Source: Myxococcales bacterium (GTDB lineage: Bacteria; Myxococcota_A; Polyangia; Polyangiales; Polyangiaceae). From it: a stretch of DNA of 47,403 nt. The notes beneath the pieces were generated by a model. That model was not told the origin of the DNA, did not search any database, and was given only the letters and a program-made list of their open reading frames with translations. Positions 26,045 through 33,676 of the stretch are shown piece by piece. The first letter of the stretch is position 1. Each line of letters opens with the position of its first letter. Location: NCBI GenBank assembly GCA_016212965.1, contig JACRDA010000174.1, positions 1 through 47,403 on the forward strand, in the 5' to 3' direction. A program made the translations under genes and the position numbers.

Positions 26045-26986
26045 TCACTTCGCCGCGGGTGGTCGGCGGCGCGCCCAGGGCTCGGTGACGAGCGCGATGC
26101 CCGCGAAGATCGCCAGAGCCCCGGCGAGCGCCCGCTCGTTCGGTCGCTCGTGCAGGAGCCACGCCGCGAGCGCACCGGCCGCGAGCGGCTGCAGGTAGAT
26201 GTAGATGGCCACGACCGAGGGGCGCGCGAAGCAGAGGGCCCAGGCGTTGGCGAGGTACGCCGCCACGGTGGGCACGAGCACGATGTAGACGACGAGCGCC
26301 GTCGTCTCGGCGTCGAGCTCGGGCAGGGCGTGCGCGAGCGGGCCCGCCCCGAAGGGCAGGGCGACGGCCGCGCCCATCGCGAAGGCGAGCGCGATGATCC
26401 AGCTCGCGCCGTGCCGGGTCACGAGATCGCGCACGAGCACGAGGTAGAGCGCGTACATCGCACAATTGAGGAGGATGAGCGCGTCGCCGAGGACCGTCTC
26501 GGGGCCGAGGTGAAAGGCCTCGACCCCGACGATCCACAGCGCGCCCCCGAGCGCGAGCGCGATGCCGAGCACGAGCGCGGGCCGGGCCTGCTCGCGCCCG
26601 AGGCCGAGCGACACGAGCACCGTGAAGATCGGGATGGTCGCGACGAGCACGCTCGCGTTCGTGGCCGTGGTGCGCGACAGGCCCTCGAGGAAGAGCAGCT
26701 GGTTGCCCGAGACGCCGAGGAGGCTGTAGACCGCGAGGCGCAGGAGCTCGGCCCGCGTGAGCCGCGGCGCGGTGCCCCGCGCGCGGGCGAGCACGAGGAA
26801 GACGAGCGCGCCGCCGCCCATGCGCGCGAGCGCGAGCCCCGGCGGGGGTACGGTGCGCATGGCGATCTTGCCGAAGACCGCGAGCGACGCGAACGCGAGC
26901 TGCACGAGCACGAGCGCGCCGTGGACGGCGGCGGGGCGCGGGGCGCGGGCGTCGCGAGGCGAGATCGTCACGAAGGGTGCGAGCAT
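26045..26986 (-). CDS. EamA-family drug/metabolite transporter
   Basis: 313 aa from ATG 26986; the extension upstream lacks hydrophobic character. Ten membrane segments can be traced in two five-helix EamA repeats (the first around 20-145, the second around 160-300). Characteristic features are the start AVHGALVLVQLAFASLAVFGK, the helix end SLLGVSGNQLLFLEGL and TVAAYLANAWAL in the second repeat. Members export amino acids, nucleotides or other metabolites; the substrate is not predictable. It is divergent from the glutathione peroxidase gene, with a 136-base shared upstream region. Confidence 0.88.
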   Translation of the reverse strand: MLAPFVTISPRDARAPRPAAVHGALVLVQLAFASLAVFGKIAMRTVPPPGLALARMGGGALVFLVLARARGTAPRLTRAELLRLAVYSLLGVSGNQLLFLEGLSRTTATNASVLVATIPIFTVLVSLGLGREQARPALVLGIALALGGALWIVGVEAFHLGPETVLGDALILLNCAMYALYLVLVRDLVTRHGASWIIALAFAMGAAVALPFGAGPLAHALPELDAETTALVVYIVLVPTVAAYLANAWALCFARPSVVAIYIYLQPLAAGALAAWLLHERPNERALAGALAIFAGIALVTEPWARRRPPAAK

Positions 26987-27122
26987 CGAGGCGCGCGGCG
27001 CGGGGAGCAAGGCGCCATCGGTGCGCCGAGCGGGCGAGCGAGGTCGCGCCCCGCGCGGGGTCACCGAAGCCGCGGTGCAAAGTTACCCTACGTCAGCTAT
27101 GCTCGTCGCGGAGGTGCTGGCC

Positions 27123-27857
27123 ATGGGAGCTCGGCTCGGAACGGCGCTCTTTGCGCTCGGCGGCGCGGCCGTCGCGTGTCAAGGGGACGGGGACGAAGGG
27201 GTGGGCGGCGGCGTCGTGACGACGACCACCACCCTCACGACGACGACCACCACGACCACCACCACGACGCCGAGTGGCACGGGCGGCAGCGGTGGCGCGC
27301 CCTTCGTGTGCGACCCGCCGGCCGCGCCGGGAAGCCTCTACGCGCTCGACGCCGAGCCCTACGACCTCGGCGCGCCCGGGCCCGTCTCGATGTGCCAGGT
27401 CCGCGGCGACGTGATGCTGGTCGTCAACACGGCCGCGCTCTGAGCGTACACGCCGCAGATGGCGGGCCTCCAGGTCCTGGAGGAGCAGTTCTCGGCCGCG
27501 GGGCTCCACGTCCTCGGGTTTCTCAGCAACGACTTCGGCAACCAGGGAGGCACGACGGGACAGATCGACGCCTGCAGCGACACGTACCACGTCACGTTCC
27601 AGCAACTCGCGCTCGACCATGTGGTCGGCCCGAGCGCGCAGCCCGTGTGGCAGTGGCTGATGGCGCAGCCGAATCCCGGCCCGTCGCCGACGACGGAGCC
27701 CACCTGGAACTTCCACAAGTACCTCGTGGCGCGCGACGGCACGCTCGTCGGCCACTGGGTGACCGCCGTCTACCCGGGCGACGATCCGGCGGACCCGAAC
27801 GACTCTTTCGCGACCAGTCCGATCGTCGTGGCGATCGAGGCGGAGCTCGCGAAGTGA
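27123..27857 (+). CDS. selenocysteine glutathione peroxidase, predicted lipoprotein (TGA at 27441-27443 read as Sec107)
   Basis: 244 aa when the in-frame TGA is read as selenocysteine. ATG 27123 follows GGAGG (27110-27114) at 8 bases. The signal peptide ends at AVAC (Cys19), then comes a Thr-rich linker (16 Thr). Downstream sequence stays in the same frame and has the glutathione peroxidase fold: GDVMLVVNTAAL-U-AYTPQ, then FLSNDFGNQGG and TWNFHKYLV. The tetrad of the family is complete: Sec107, Gln141, Trp195, Asn196. Cysteine occupies position 107 in most bacterial members. Cys151 may be the resolving cysteine. A SECIS-like hairpin lies at 27467-27483. The enzyme would reduce peroxides in the periplasm or on the cell surface. 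A pseudogene is the alternative, but all other codons are intact. Confidence 0.85.
27467..27483 (+). promoter_or_regulatory. bacterial SECIS element
   Basis: CCTCCAG (27467-27473) pairs perfectly with CTGGAGG (27477-27483), closing a three-base GTC loop, or a five-base GGTCC loop if the top pair opens. The loop begins 30 bases after the TGA, inside the 16-37 base window known for bacterial SECIS, and has G at its first position as required. The AGGUC core matches what I recall of the E. coli fdhF element. It is translated as well as read by SelB. Confidence 0.75.
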
Positions 27858-27889
27858 GGGCGCAAGTCTCGTGGCTAGACCCAAATCAA

Positions 27890-28054
27890 GCGATTAGCGC
27901 TTAGCACTTAGCATTTAGCCTAAGAATATCGAGATGATACGTGCCGTCACTGGGCGTCACCGTTTCACCTGAAACGTGCCATCGGGGCGCACCTGGAGAA
28001 CCGGCAACACTGCGAGTTCTCTGGGCTAATGGCTAACGGCTAACGGCTAATCGC
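27890..28054. repeat. inverted repeat of TTAGC/GCTAA units (MITE-like element)
   Basis: The left arm at 27890-27920 holds four TTAGC units at seven-base spacing; the right arm at 28024-28054 holds four GCTAA units at the same spacing. As reverse complements the 31-base arms match at 25 positions with no gap. The 103-base centre contains a perfect hairpin, CGTTTCA-CC-TGAAACG (27961-27976). The stretch is much AT-richer than its surroundings and fills the gap between the peroxidase stop and the NIF3-like stop. It looks like a small non-autonomous element or structured RNA; no gene is seen. Confidence 0.75.
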
Positions 28055-28065
28055 TGCTTCTCGGG

Positions 28066-28947
28066 CTAGAGCCGGCGGAAGGGCTCGGCGTCGCGGGCGC
28101 TCTCTCGGACCTCGACGCCGGGCAGCGCGGCGCGCAGGCGGGTGGCGACGGCACCGAGCACCGGGCGCTCGCTCGAGAAATGGGCGAGGGCGACGGCACT
28201 CGCGCCGCGGCGCAGGAGCGCGAGCGCATCGTGGTGGCCAACCTCGCCGGTCACGACGACGTCTCCGGGGCCGGGCCCCGCGGCCAGGGCGAGACGTGCC
28301 CCCGAGCCCGCGACGACGAAGGCGCGCCGCACCTCCACGCTCGGCTCGCCCACGAGCGTGGTCGCGCGCGCGTCCGTGCGGCGCGCGAGGCGACGGGCGA
28401 ACGCGCCGAGCGCCATCGGGCCGGGCAGGCGTCCGACGCGGCCGATGCCCGGCGCCGCTGGCGGGGCCGTCGCGCCGCCGGTCACGGTGGGTGTCGGGCT
28501 CGCGGCCGCTTCGCGCGGCAGGGCCTCGACGTCGCGGAGCCCCGCGAGCGCGGCGAGCACGTCGTTCGTGCCGCCCGGCGCGCCGTCGAGCGCGGTGTGC
28601 GTCGCGTAGAGCGCCACCCCGCGCGAGAAGAGCCGCACGACGGTCGCCTCGACGCCGCTGCCCGGCCGCACGAGCCGCGCGATGGGCCGGAAGATCGGCG
28701 GGTGGTACGCGACCACGAGGTCGGCCCGAAGCGCGAGCGCCTCGCCGGCCACGGCCTCGGTGAGGTCGATGCAGAGCAGGATGCGGCGCACGCGCGCGGC
28801 GAGATCGCCGCACAAGAGGCCGACGTTGTCCCAGCTCTCGGCGAGCTCGAGCGGCGCCAGCGCCGCGAGCGCGGCCGTGCACGCGGCGAGCGTCGTACCC
28901 GCGGGGCGCGGGCGTTTCGAGGGCGAGGTCGTGTGGCGGGGGGCCAT
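28066..28947 (-). CDS. NIF3-like dinuclear metal protein
   Basis: 293 aa from ATG 28947. The N-terminal WDNVGL (39-44), YHPPIF (metal ligand His82) and ATHTALD (His117, Asp121) are diagnostic, and the C-terminal GEVGHHDAL and LAHFSSERP supply the remaining ligands. Members form toroidal hexamers with two metals per subunit; the fold resembles GTP cyclohydrolase I, but the cellular reaction is not established. A divergent middle insert of about 40 residues is rich in Ala/Pro/Thr. It starts 20 bases after the stop of the upstream lipoprotein gene on the same strand. Confidence 0.9.
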   Translation of the reverse strand: MAPRHTTSPSKRPRPAGTTLAACTAALAALAPLELAESWDNVGLLCGDLAARVRRILLCIDLTEAVAGEALALRADLVVAYHPPIFRPIARLVRPGSGVEATVVRLFSRGVALYATHTALDGAPGGTNDVLAALAGLRDVEALPREAAASPTPTVTGGATAPPAAPGIGRVGRLPGPMALGAFARRLARRTDARATTLVGEPSVEVRRAFVVAGSGARLALAAGPGPGDVVVTGEVGHHDALALLRRGASAVALAHFSSERPVLGAVATRLRAALPGVEVRESARDAEPFRRL

Positions 28948-28967
28948 GGGCGTCGTTCTCGGCGGCC

Positions 28968-30083
28968 CTACGGGCGCACGAACCAGGCGAGCTCGGTCAC
29001 CGACTCTCCGGTCACGCCACAGTCCCGGATGCGCACGGGCGCGGTCGCCTGCGAGCCGTCCGCGGCGACCACCTCGACGTGGGAGCAGGCGAGGGCGTCG
29101 TCCCAGAGGAGGTACGCGACGCGCGTGCCGTCGGGTGAGTACACGGTCGAGCTCGCGGCCCGGTCGACCACCAAGGTGACGTCGCTGCCGTCGAGGCGCG
29201 ACGAGTAGATCGCGCTCTGCTGGAGCGTGTCGGCGAAGAGGTAGCGCTGCCCGTCCGGCGAGAGCACCGGGGCCATCTGCTCGGCGTGCACGAGGCTCGG
29301 CGTGCCGACCGGGAGCCCGCGCTTCCAGACGCTGCGGTCCTGCGAGCCACCCGCGATGTCGATGCGCTCGAAGTAGAGCTCGAGCCCGTCCGGCGTCACC
29401 TGCGGCCGCAGCGTGAGCAGCGTCGGGGCGCCCTCGTCGGTGAGGAACTCGAAGGCCTTGTCGGGCAGAGAGATGCGCCCGACGCGGTAGCCCTTCCAGG
29501 TGAGGTCGGGCGTGAAGTCGTAGCGCCGACACAGGTAGAGGGCGTCGTCGCCGGGGCCGAAGTGGTGACACTCGTCGTTGATGTTGCCGTGGGCCACGAG
29601 CTCGAGCGATTCCGTCGCGAAGTCGTAGACCCAGCTGTGCTGGATCGCGTCTCCGAGCGTGAGGCCGTAGTGCGCCTCCTGGTCCGGGTCGCCGCACGAC
29701 AGGGCGAGCCGGTCGCCGGCGCGGGACACGCCGAGGCTCCACACCCGGTAGAGGTCGAACACCTTCATCGCGCCCGTGCCGTCCGGCGCCATCGACTTCA
29801 CGGCGTCCGGGAAGGACCAGTCGTTGAAGAGGATCTGCTCGCCCGGCGGGACCGGTGCGACCGGGGTGAAGCCCACGTCGGCCGGGGTCGGGATCCACTC
29901 CGGCAGGCCGCCCGAGCCGCCCGAGCCCCCGCTCGCGCCGCCCGCGCCGGCCGTGCCGGTGGCGCCGCCCGAGCCGCCGGTGCCGGTGGTCGTGGCGCCG
30001 TTGCCCGTCTCCTCGCCGCCGCACCCGACGAGCACGAGCGCGAGGGCGAGGAGCCGGAGTCGCGTGCGTGACACGTTCGCCAT
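28968..30083 (-). CDS. PD40/TolB-like propeller lipoprotein
   Basis: 371 aa from ATG 30083. The lipobox LVGC gives Cys21, followed by GGEETGNG and a 40-residue Gly/Ser/Thr/Ala linker. The domain contains PD40-type blades (PQVTPDGLELYFE, APVLSPDGQRYLFA, STVYSPDGTRVAYLLW), so it is a six- or seven-bladed beta propeller on a lipid anchor, exported to the envelope. Four cysteines in the domain may form disulphides. It resembles in style the larger lipoprotein at 17533-19611 but lacks the CxxCH and Dickkopf parts. Ligands are unknown. It diverges from the phosphoesterase gene with only 18 bases between starts. Confidence 0.82.
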   Translation of the reverse strand: MANVSRTRLRLLALALVLVGCGGEETGNGATTTGTGGSGGATGTAGAGGASGGSGGSGGLPEWIPTPADVGFTPVAPVPPGEQILFNDWSFPDAVKSMAPDGTGAMKVFDLYRVWSLGVSRAGDRLALSCGDPDQEAHYGLTLGDAIQHSWVYDFATESLELVAHGNINDECHHFGPGDDALYLCRRYDFTPDLTWKGYRVGRISLPDKAFEFLTDEGAPTLLTLRPQVTPDGLELYFERIDIAGGSQDRSVWKRGLPVGTPSLVHAEQMAPVLSPDGQRYLFADTLQQSAIYSSRLDGSDVTLVVDRAASSTVYSPDGTRVAYLLWDDALACSHVEVVAADGSQATAPVRIRDCGVTGESVTELAWFVRP

Positions 30084-30101
30084 GCGCCATCCTAACCTAC
30101 A

Positions 30102-30758
30102 ATGCCGCCGGTGCTCCGCCTCGTCCTCTGCGCCGACACGCACCTCGGGCATGCCGGGCTCGTCGTGCCGCCGGGCGACGTGCTCGTCCACGCCGGCGAT
30201 CTCACGTGCTCGGGCTCGCTCGCGGAGCTCGCGCTCGCCGCGGACTTCCTCGCGCGCCTGCCCCACCGCCACAAGCTCGTCGTCGCCGGCAACCACGAGC
30301 TCTGCCTCGAGCGCGAGCCCGAGGCCGCCTGGCCGCTGCTCGCGCCCTTCACGACGCTCCACGACTCCGGGACCACCGTCGCGGGCGTGCGCTTCTGGGG
30401 CAGCCCGTGGCAGCCCATCTTCTTCGACTGGGCCTTCAACCTGCCGCGCGGCGCGGCGCTCGCGGCGCGCTGGGCGCGCATTCCCACCGGCATCGACGTG
30501 CTCGTCACGCACGGACCGCCGCGCGGCATCGGCGACCGGGTGGGGGACGGTCGCCACGAGGGCTGCGACGATCTGCTCGCGCGCGTGAAGGTCGTGGCGC
30601 CGCTCGTGCACGTCTTCGGGCACATCCACGAGGACCGCGGCGCCTGGCGCGTGGGCGACACCCTGTTCGTCAACGCGACCACCGCCGAGGGGCGCGCGCC
30701 CGCCACGGTCGTCGACGTCGACCCCACGACGGGCCGGGCCGAGGTCGTCGCGCCCTGA
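30102..30758 (+). CDS. calcineurin-like metallophosphoesterase
   Basis: 218 aa, a compact complete domain. All metal motifs are present: DTH (Asp12, His14), GD (Asp33), GNHE (63-66), H in THGPP (His137) and GHIH (173-176). The layout is that of the UPF0046/MPPED-like phosphoesterases, which hydrolyse phosphodiesters or related compounds with two metals. No signal peptide, so cytoplasmic. The start lies 18 bases from the divergent lipoprotein start, so the two promoters overlap the coding starts. It converges on the winged-helix gene with an 8-base gap. Confidence 0.92.
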   Translation: MPPVLRLVLCADTHLGHAGLVVPPGDVLVHAGDLTCSGSLAELALAADFLARLPHRHKLVVAGNHELCLEREPEAAWPLLAPFTTLHDSGTTVAGVRFWGSPWQPIFFDWAFNLPRGAALAARWARIPTGIDVLVTHGPPRGIGDRVGDGRHEGCDDLLARVKVVAPLVHVFGHIHEDRGAWRVGDTLFVNATTAEGRAPATVVDVDPTTGRAEVVAP

Positions 30759-30766
30759 CGCGTCGC

Positions 30767-31306
30767 TCAGCGGCGCCGCTTCTTCGGAGGCGGCGGCACG
30801 TTGGCGAAGAGCGGGAGCTGGAGCTGGCCCGGCCGCGCCGCGGGCTCGGGCTCGTCGGGGGGGTCGGCGACGAGCTGCCGGCGCCACGAGAGCAGCGTCT
30901 GCGCGCGCCGTGTGGCCGTGCTGCGGGCGAGGGCGGCCCCGCTCACGAGCGCCGCCTCGACGTCCGCGCGCGTCGGTCGGACCGGGCCGAGCAGCCACGG
31001 CACGAGCTGTCGCACGACGGCCGTCGACTCGACGGCGCGGCGGATGAGGCCGCGCTCCTCGGCGCTCTCGCGGCGCGAGAGCAGGAGCGCGCGGCCCGTC
31101 TCGGTGACGCGCATGGCGCCGCGCGAGCGCTCGAGCCAGCCGAGCACGCGTCCCGCCTGCAGCGCGTAGTCCACGTGCCGGAGCTCGATCGCGGTCGCGC
31201 GCGCGATGGCGTCCGACTCCGTCGCGCCGGTCGCGACCTCGGCGACCACGCGGCGCACGACCGCGAAGTCCTCTTTCTGCGGGATGTCGCGCTTGGCGAG
31301 CGGCAT
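30767..31306 (-). CDS. winged-helix domain protein
   Basis: 179 aa from ATG 31306. It begins IPQKEDFAVVRRVVAEVATG, then has a helix-turn-helix (SDAIARATAIELRHVDYALQAGRVLGWLE), a wing-like MRVTETGRALLL, and a later helix pair ending in a LARSTATRRAQTLLSWRRQL segment. That order resembles the winged-helix domain found attached to or next to AAA ATPases and restriction enzymes (DUF7226-like), but here it stands alone. The C-terminus is Pro-rich and ends in a KKRRR cluster. DNA binding is inferred; no target is known. Confidence 0.6.
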   Translation of the reverse strand: MPLAKRDIPQKEDFAVVRRVVAEVATGATESDAIARATAIELRHVDYALQAGRVLGWLERSRGAMRVTETGRALLLSRRESAEERGLIRRAVESTAVVRQLVPWLLGPVRPTRADVEAALVSGAALARSTATRRAQTLLSWRRQLVADPPDEPEPAARPGQLQLPLFANVPPPPKKRRR

Positions 31307-31389
31307 GCGACGCGCGAGCCTACCACGCGCGCGCCCGGAGCGTCGCGTCCGCGCTTGACGACACCTCGCCGTGGTCGCAAGCGGTGCCC

Positions 31390-31836
31390 ATGGCCGACGG
31401 CGGCGCCCGCGAGCTCCGATTCCGCTACCGCTGCGTGCGCTGCGGCTTCGAGATCGACGCCGGCGTCGGCGGCGCGCGCATGGCGCTCGCGGCGCGCATG
31501 CTCGAGGGCGACGGCCTGGCCGCGCTCGCGGGTGGGGCCACGCTCGCGCGCGCCATGGGCGAGGCGACGCACCTCTTGCGCCTGGCGCCGTGTCCGCGCT
31601 GCGGGCGACGGTCGCGGCGCGCGCTCGCGGCCGTGGCGGGCGGCGTCGCGGGCGCGCTCGTCCTCGCGGGTGGCGGGGTCGTCGCGGGCGTGGTCGTCGG
31701 CGGTCTGCCCGGCTGGGGGCTCGCCGCGGTCGGGGCGCTCGCGGCGCTCTTCGTCGCCCTGCGCGCGCTCGCGCCGCTGTGGCGGGCTCCGCGGAGCGTC
31801 GTCTTCGACGCGCCGCCTCAGAGCTCGCCGTCGTAG
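31390..31836 (+). CDS. zinc-ribbon membrane protein
   Basis: 148 aa from ATG 31390 (GTG 31384 is an alternative). CVRCGF at about 15-20 and CPRCGRR near 68-74 form a split zinc ribbon separated by a 45-residue helical insert. Two hydrophobic segments (AGALVLAGGGVVAGVVVGGL and LAAVGALAALFVALRALAPLW) make a membrane hairpin. The function is unknown. Its last 19 bases overlap the 3' end of exonuclease III on the other strand (31818-31836), so both transcripts are complementary at their ends. Confidence 0.7.
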   Translation: MADGGARELRFRYRCVRCGFEIDAGVGGARMALAARMLEGDGLAALAGGATLARAMGEATHLLRLAPCPRCGRRSRRALAAVAGGVAGALVLAGGGVVAGVVVGGLPGWGLAAVGALAALFVALRALAPLWRAPRSVVFDAPPQSSPS

Positions 31837-32591
31837 TCCACGACGAGCGGCGCGTGGTCGCTGAAGCGGCGGCGCTTGTAGATGCTCGCCGCCCGCGCGC
31901 GCGCCGCGAGCCCGGGCGTCGCCACGTGGTAGTCGATGCGCCAGCCCACGTTCCTGTCCCACGCTCGGCCGCGGTTCGACCACCAGGTGTACTGGCGCGG
32001 CTCGGGGCACACGGCGCGGAATGCGTCGACCCAGCCCGCGCGGCCGAACAGGGCGTCGAGCCAGGCACGCTCCTCGGGCAGAAAGCCCGAGTGGTCCTGG
32101 TTGCCGCGCCAGTTCTCGAGATCGATCTTCCGGTGGGCGATGTTGAAGTCGCCGCACAGGAGGTGCTCGCGGCCGCTCGCGGCGAGCGCGGCGAGGTGCC
32201 GGCGAAAGCGGGCGAGCGCGCGCATCTTGAAGGCCTGGCGGAGCTCGCCGCTCGTGCCCGAGGGCAGGTACACGGACGCCACGCTGAGCGCGCCGAAGTC
32301 CGCCTGGAGGTAGCGGCCCTCGGTGTCGAAGGCAGGCCAGCCGATGCCGCTGACGACGCGGTCGGGCTCGCGGCGACACAGGAGCGCGACCCCCGAGTAG
32401 CCGGGCCTGGTGGCGGGGGCGACGAACAGCCGATGGCTGCGGAGGCGCCGGAGCTCGGGCGGCACCTCGCCGTGACCGGCGCGGATCTCCTGCAGGCACA
32501 CCACGTCGGCGCGCGCTCGCGCGAGCCAGGCGCACAGGCCCTTCTGCACCGCGGCGCGGATGCCGTTCGCGTTGAGCGTGACGACGCGCAT
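31818..32591 (-). CDS. xthA: exodeoxyribonuclease III
   Basis: 257 aa, standard length for ExoIII/AP endonuclease of the ExoA branch. Catalytic features: LNANGIR at the N-terminus, LQE (Glu35, metal ligand), GDFNIAH (Asp148, Asn150), YTWWSNR, WRIDYH and the final SDHAP (Asp245, His246). It cleaves DNA at abasic sites and removes 3' blocking groups in base excision repair. The gene is intact with ATG start at 32591, and the leucine-dehydrogenase-like gene lies 19 bases upstream on the same strand. Confidence 0.95.
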   Translation of the reverse strand: MRVVTLNANGIRAAVQKGLCAWLARARADVVCLQEIRAGHGEVPPELRRLRSHRLFVAPATRPGYSGVALLCRREPDRVVSGIGWPAFDTEGRYLQADFGALSVASVYLPSGTSGELRQAFKMRALARFRRHLAALAASGREHLLCGDFNIAHRKIDLENWRGNQDHSGFLPEERAWLDALFGRAGWVDAFRAVCPEPRQYTWWSNRGRAWDRNVGWRIDYHVATPGLAARARAASIYKRRRFSDHAPLVVDYDGEL

Positions 32592-32610
32592 GAGAACGAG
32601 CCGCGCCCGC

Positions 32611-33597
32611 TCAGTGGCCGAGGCGCTCGTGGGCCATCTCGTGGGCGACCGCGAGCGCGGGCTTGCCGCTCGCGCGCACCCGCTGGAGCAGCTTCTGCGC
32701 CGTCGCGCCGAGCGCGTCGACGAGCGGCATCGGATCGGGCAGGCCCATCACGGTGCGACCGATGCCCGCGATCACGGCGCCGGCGGAGGCGAGCAGGTCG
32801 GGCACGTGCACGATGCCGCGCGCGAGCAGCACCGCGTCGGCCTCCGCGTCGGCGAGCAGGTTGTTCGCGCCGCCGCAGAGGGCGCGCGCCCGGAGCTCGT
32901 GCGCCACCGCGGCCGTGACGACGCCGCCCACGGCGCAGGGCGACAGGAGGTCGACGTCGGCGCGGAGCGCGTCCTCGGGGGCCACGATCGTCGCGCCGAG
33001 CTCGGCCGCGAGTGCGTGCGCGCGCGCGGCGTCGAGATCGGAGAGCCAGAGCTCGGCCCCCGCCGCGTGGAACGCGCGCGCCGCGGCGCCGCCGATCGTC
33101 CCGGCGCCCTGCACGAGGACGCGCAGGCCCCGGAGGCCGCGCCCGCCGAGCGCCTCGGCACAGGCCTCCGCGCAGCGCACGAGGCCGCGGCCCGCGGCCG
33201 CGCCGAGCTCGCCGAGCTCGCGGTGCACGTAAGGCGTCTGCTCCGCCATCACCTCGAGGTCGCGCGCCGTCGTGCCGAGGTCGCCGGCGGTGCGGAACAG
33301 CCCGCCGAGATCCTCGACCCAGCGCCCGAGCTCGGTGAACGCGCGTTCGCGCTTGAGGCCGGGGTGGGCGAGCACCACGCATTTCCCGCCGCCGGCGGCG
33401 AGCCCGGCGAGCGCGCACTTCAACGTCATCGTGCGCGCCAGGGCGAGCGCGTCGTCGCGCGCCGCCTCGTAGCTCGGGTAGCTCTGCGTGCGCACGCCGC
33501 CCGCGGCCGGCCCGAGCCTCGTGTCGTCGATGACGAGGCAGGCGCGCAGGCCCGAAGGGGCGTGGGCGATGTCGATGACCCGCTCGGGATTGGTCAT
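32611..33597 (-). CDS. Glu/Leu/Phe/Val dehydrogenase family protein (leucine dehydrogenase-like)
   Basis: 328 aa from ATG 33597, somewhat shorter than the 360-residue Bacillus enzymes. The substrate-domain lysines are conserved at Lys60 and Lys72 (the MTLKCALAGLAAGGGK segment, 12 residues apart as in leucine dehydrogenase). TAGDLGTT follows, and the NAD-binding motif is VLVQGAGTIGGAAARAF (about 159-175). PCAVGGVV and CGGANNLL are the expected C-terminal motifs. The enzyme would oxidatively deaminate branched-chain amino acids to 2-oxo acids, supplying starters for branched-chain fatty acids; exact substrate preference is inferred from family resemblance. Confidence 0.88.
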   Translation of the reverse strand: MTNPERVIDIAHAPSGLRACLVIDDTRLGPAAGGVRTQSYPSYEAARDDALALARTMTLKCALAGLAAGGGKCVVLAHPGLKRERAFTELGRWVEDLGGLFRTAGDLGTTARDLEVMAEQTPYVHRELGELGAAAGRGLVRCAEACAEALGGRGLRGLRVLVQGAGTIGGAAARAFHAAGAELWLSDLDAARAHALAAELGATIVAPEDALRADVDLLSPCAVGGVVTAAVAHELRARALCGGANNLLADAEADAVLLARGIVHVPDLLASAGAVIAGIGRTVMGLPDPMPLVDALGATAQKLLQRVRASGKPALAVAHEMAHERLGH

Positions 33598-33676
33598 GGT
33601 CGGAGCACTTCGCACCCGCGGCGCGCGGGCGGCAAGTGCTTGCTTGTGCCGGCCGCGTCGGCGAGGCTCGGGTCGG

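Noticed and set aside
27441..27443. TGA as the true end of a short 106-residue protein, with a second gene starting at 27459
   Set aside because: The second frame lacks a ribosome site and would begin within the peroxidase fold after the active site; both parts are in the same frame and together give a complete family member.
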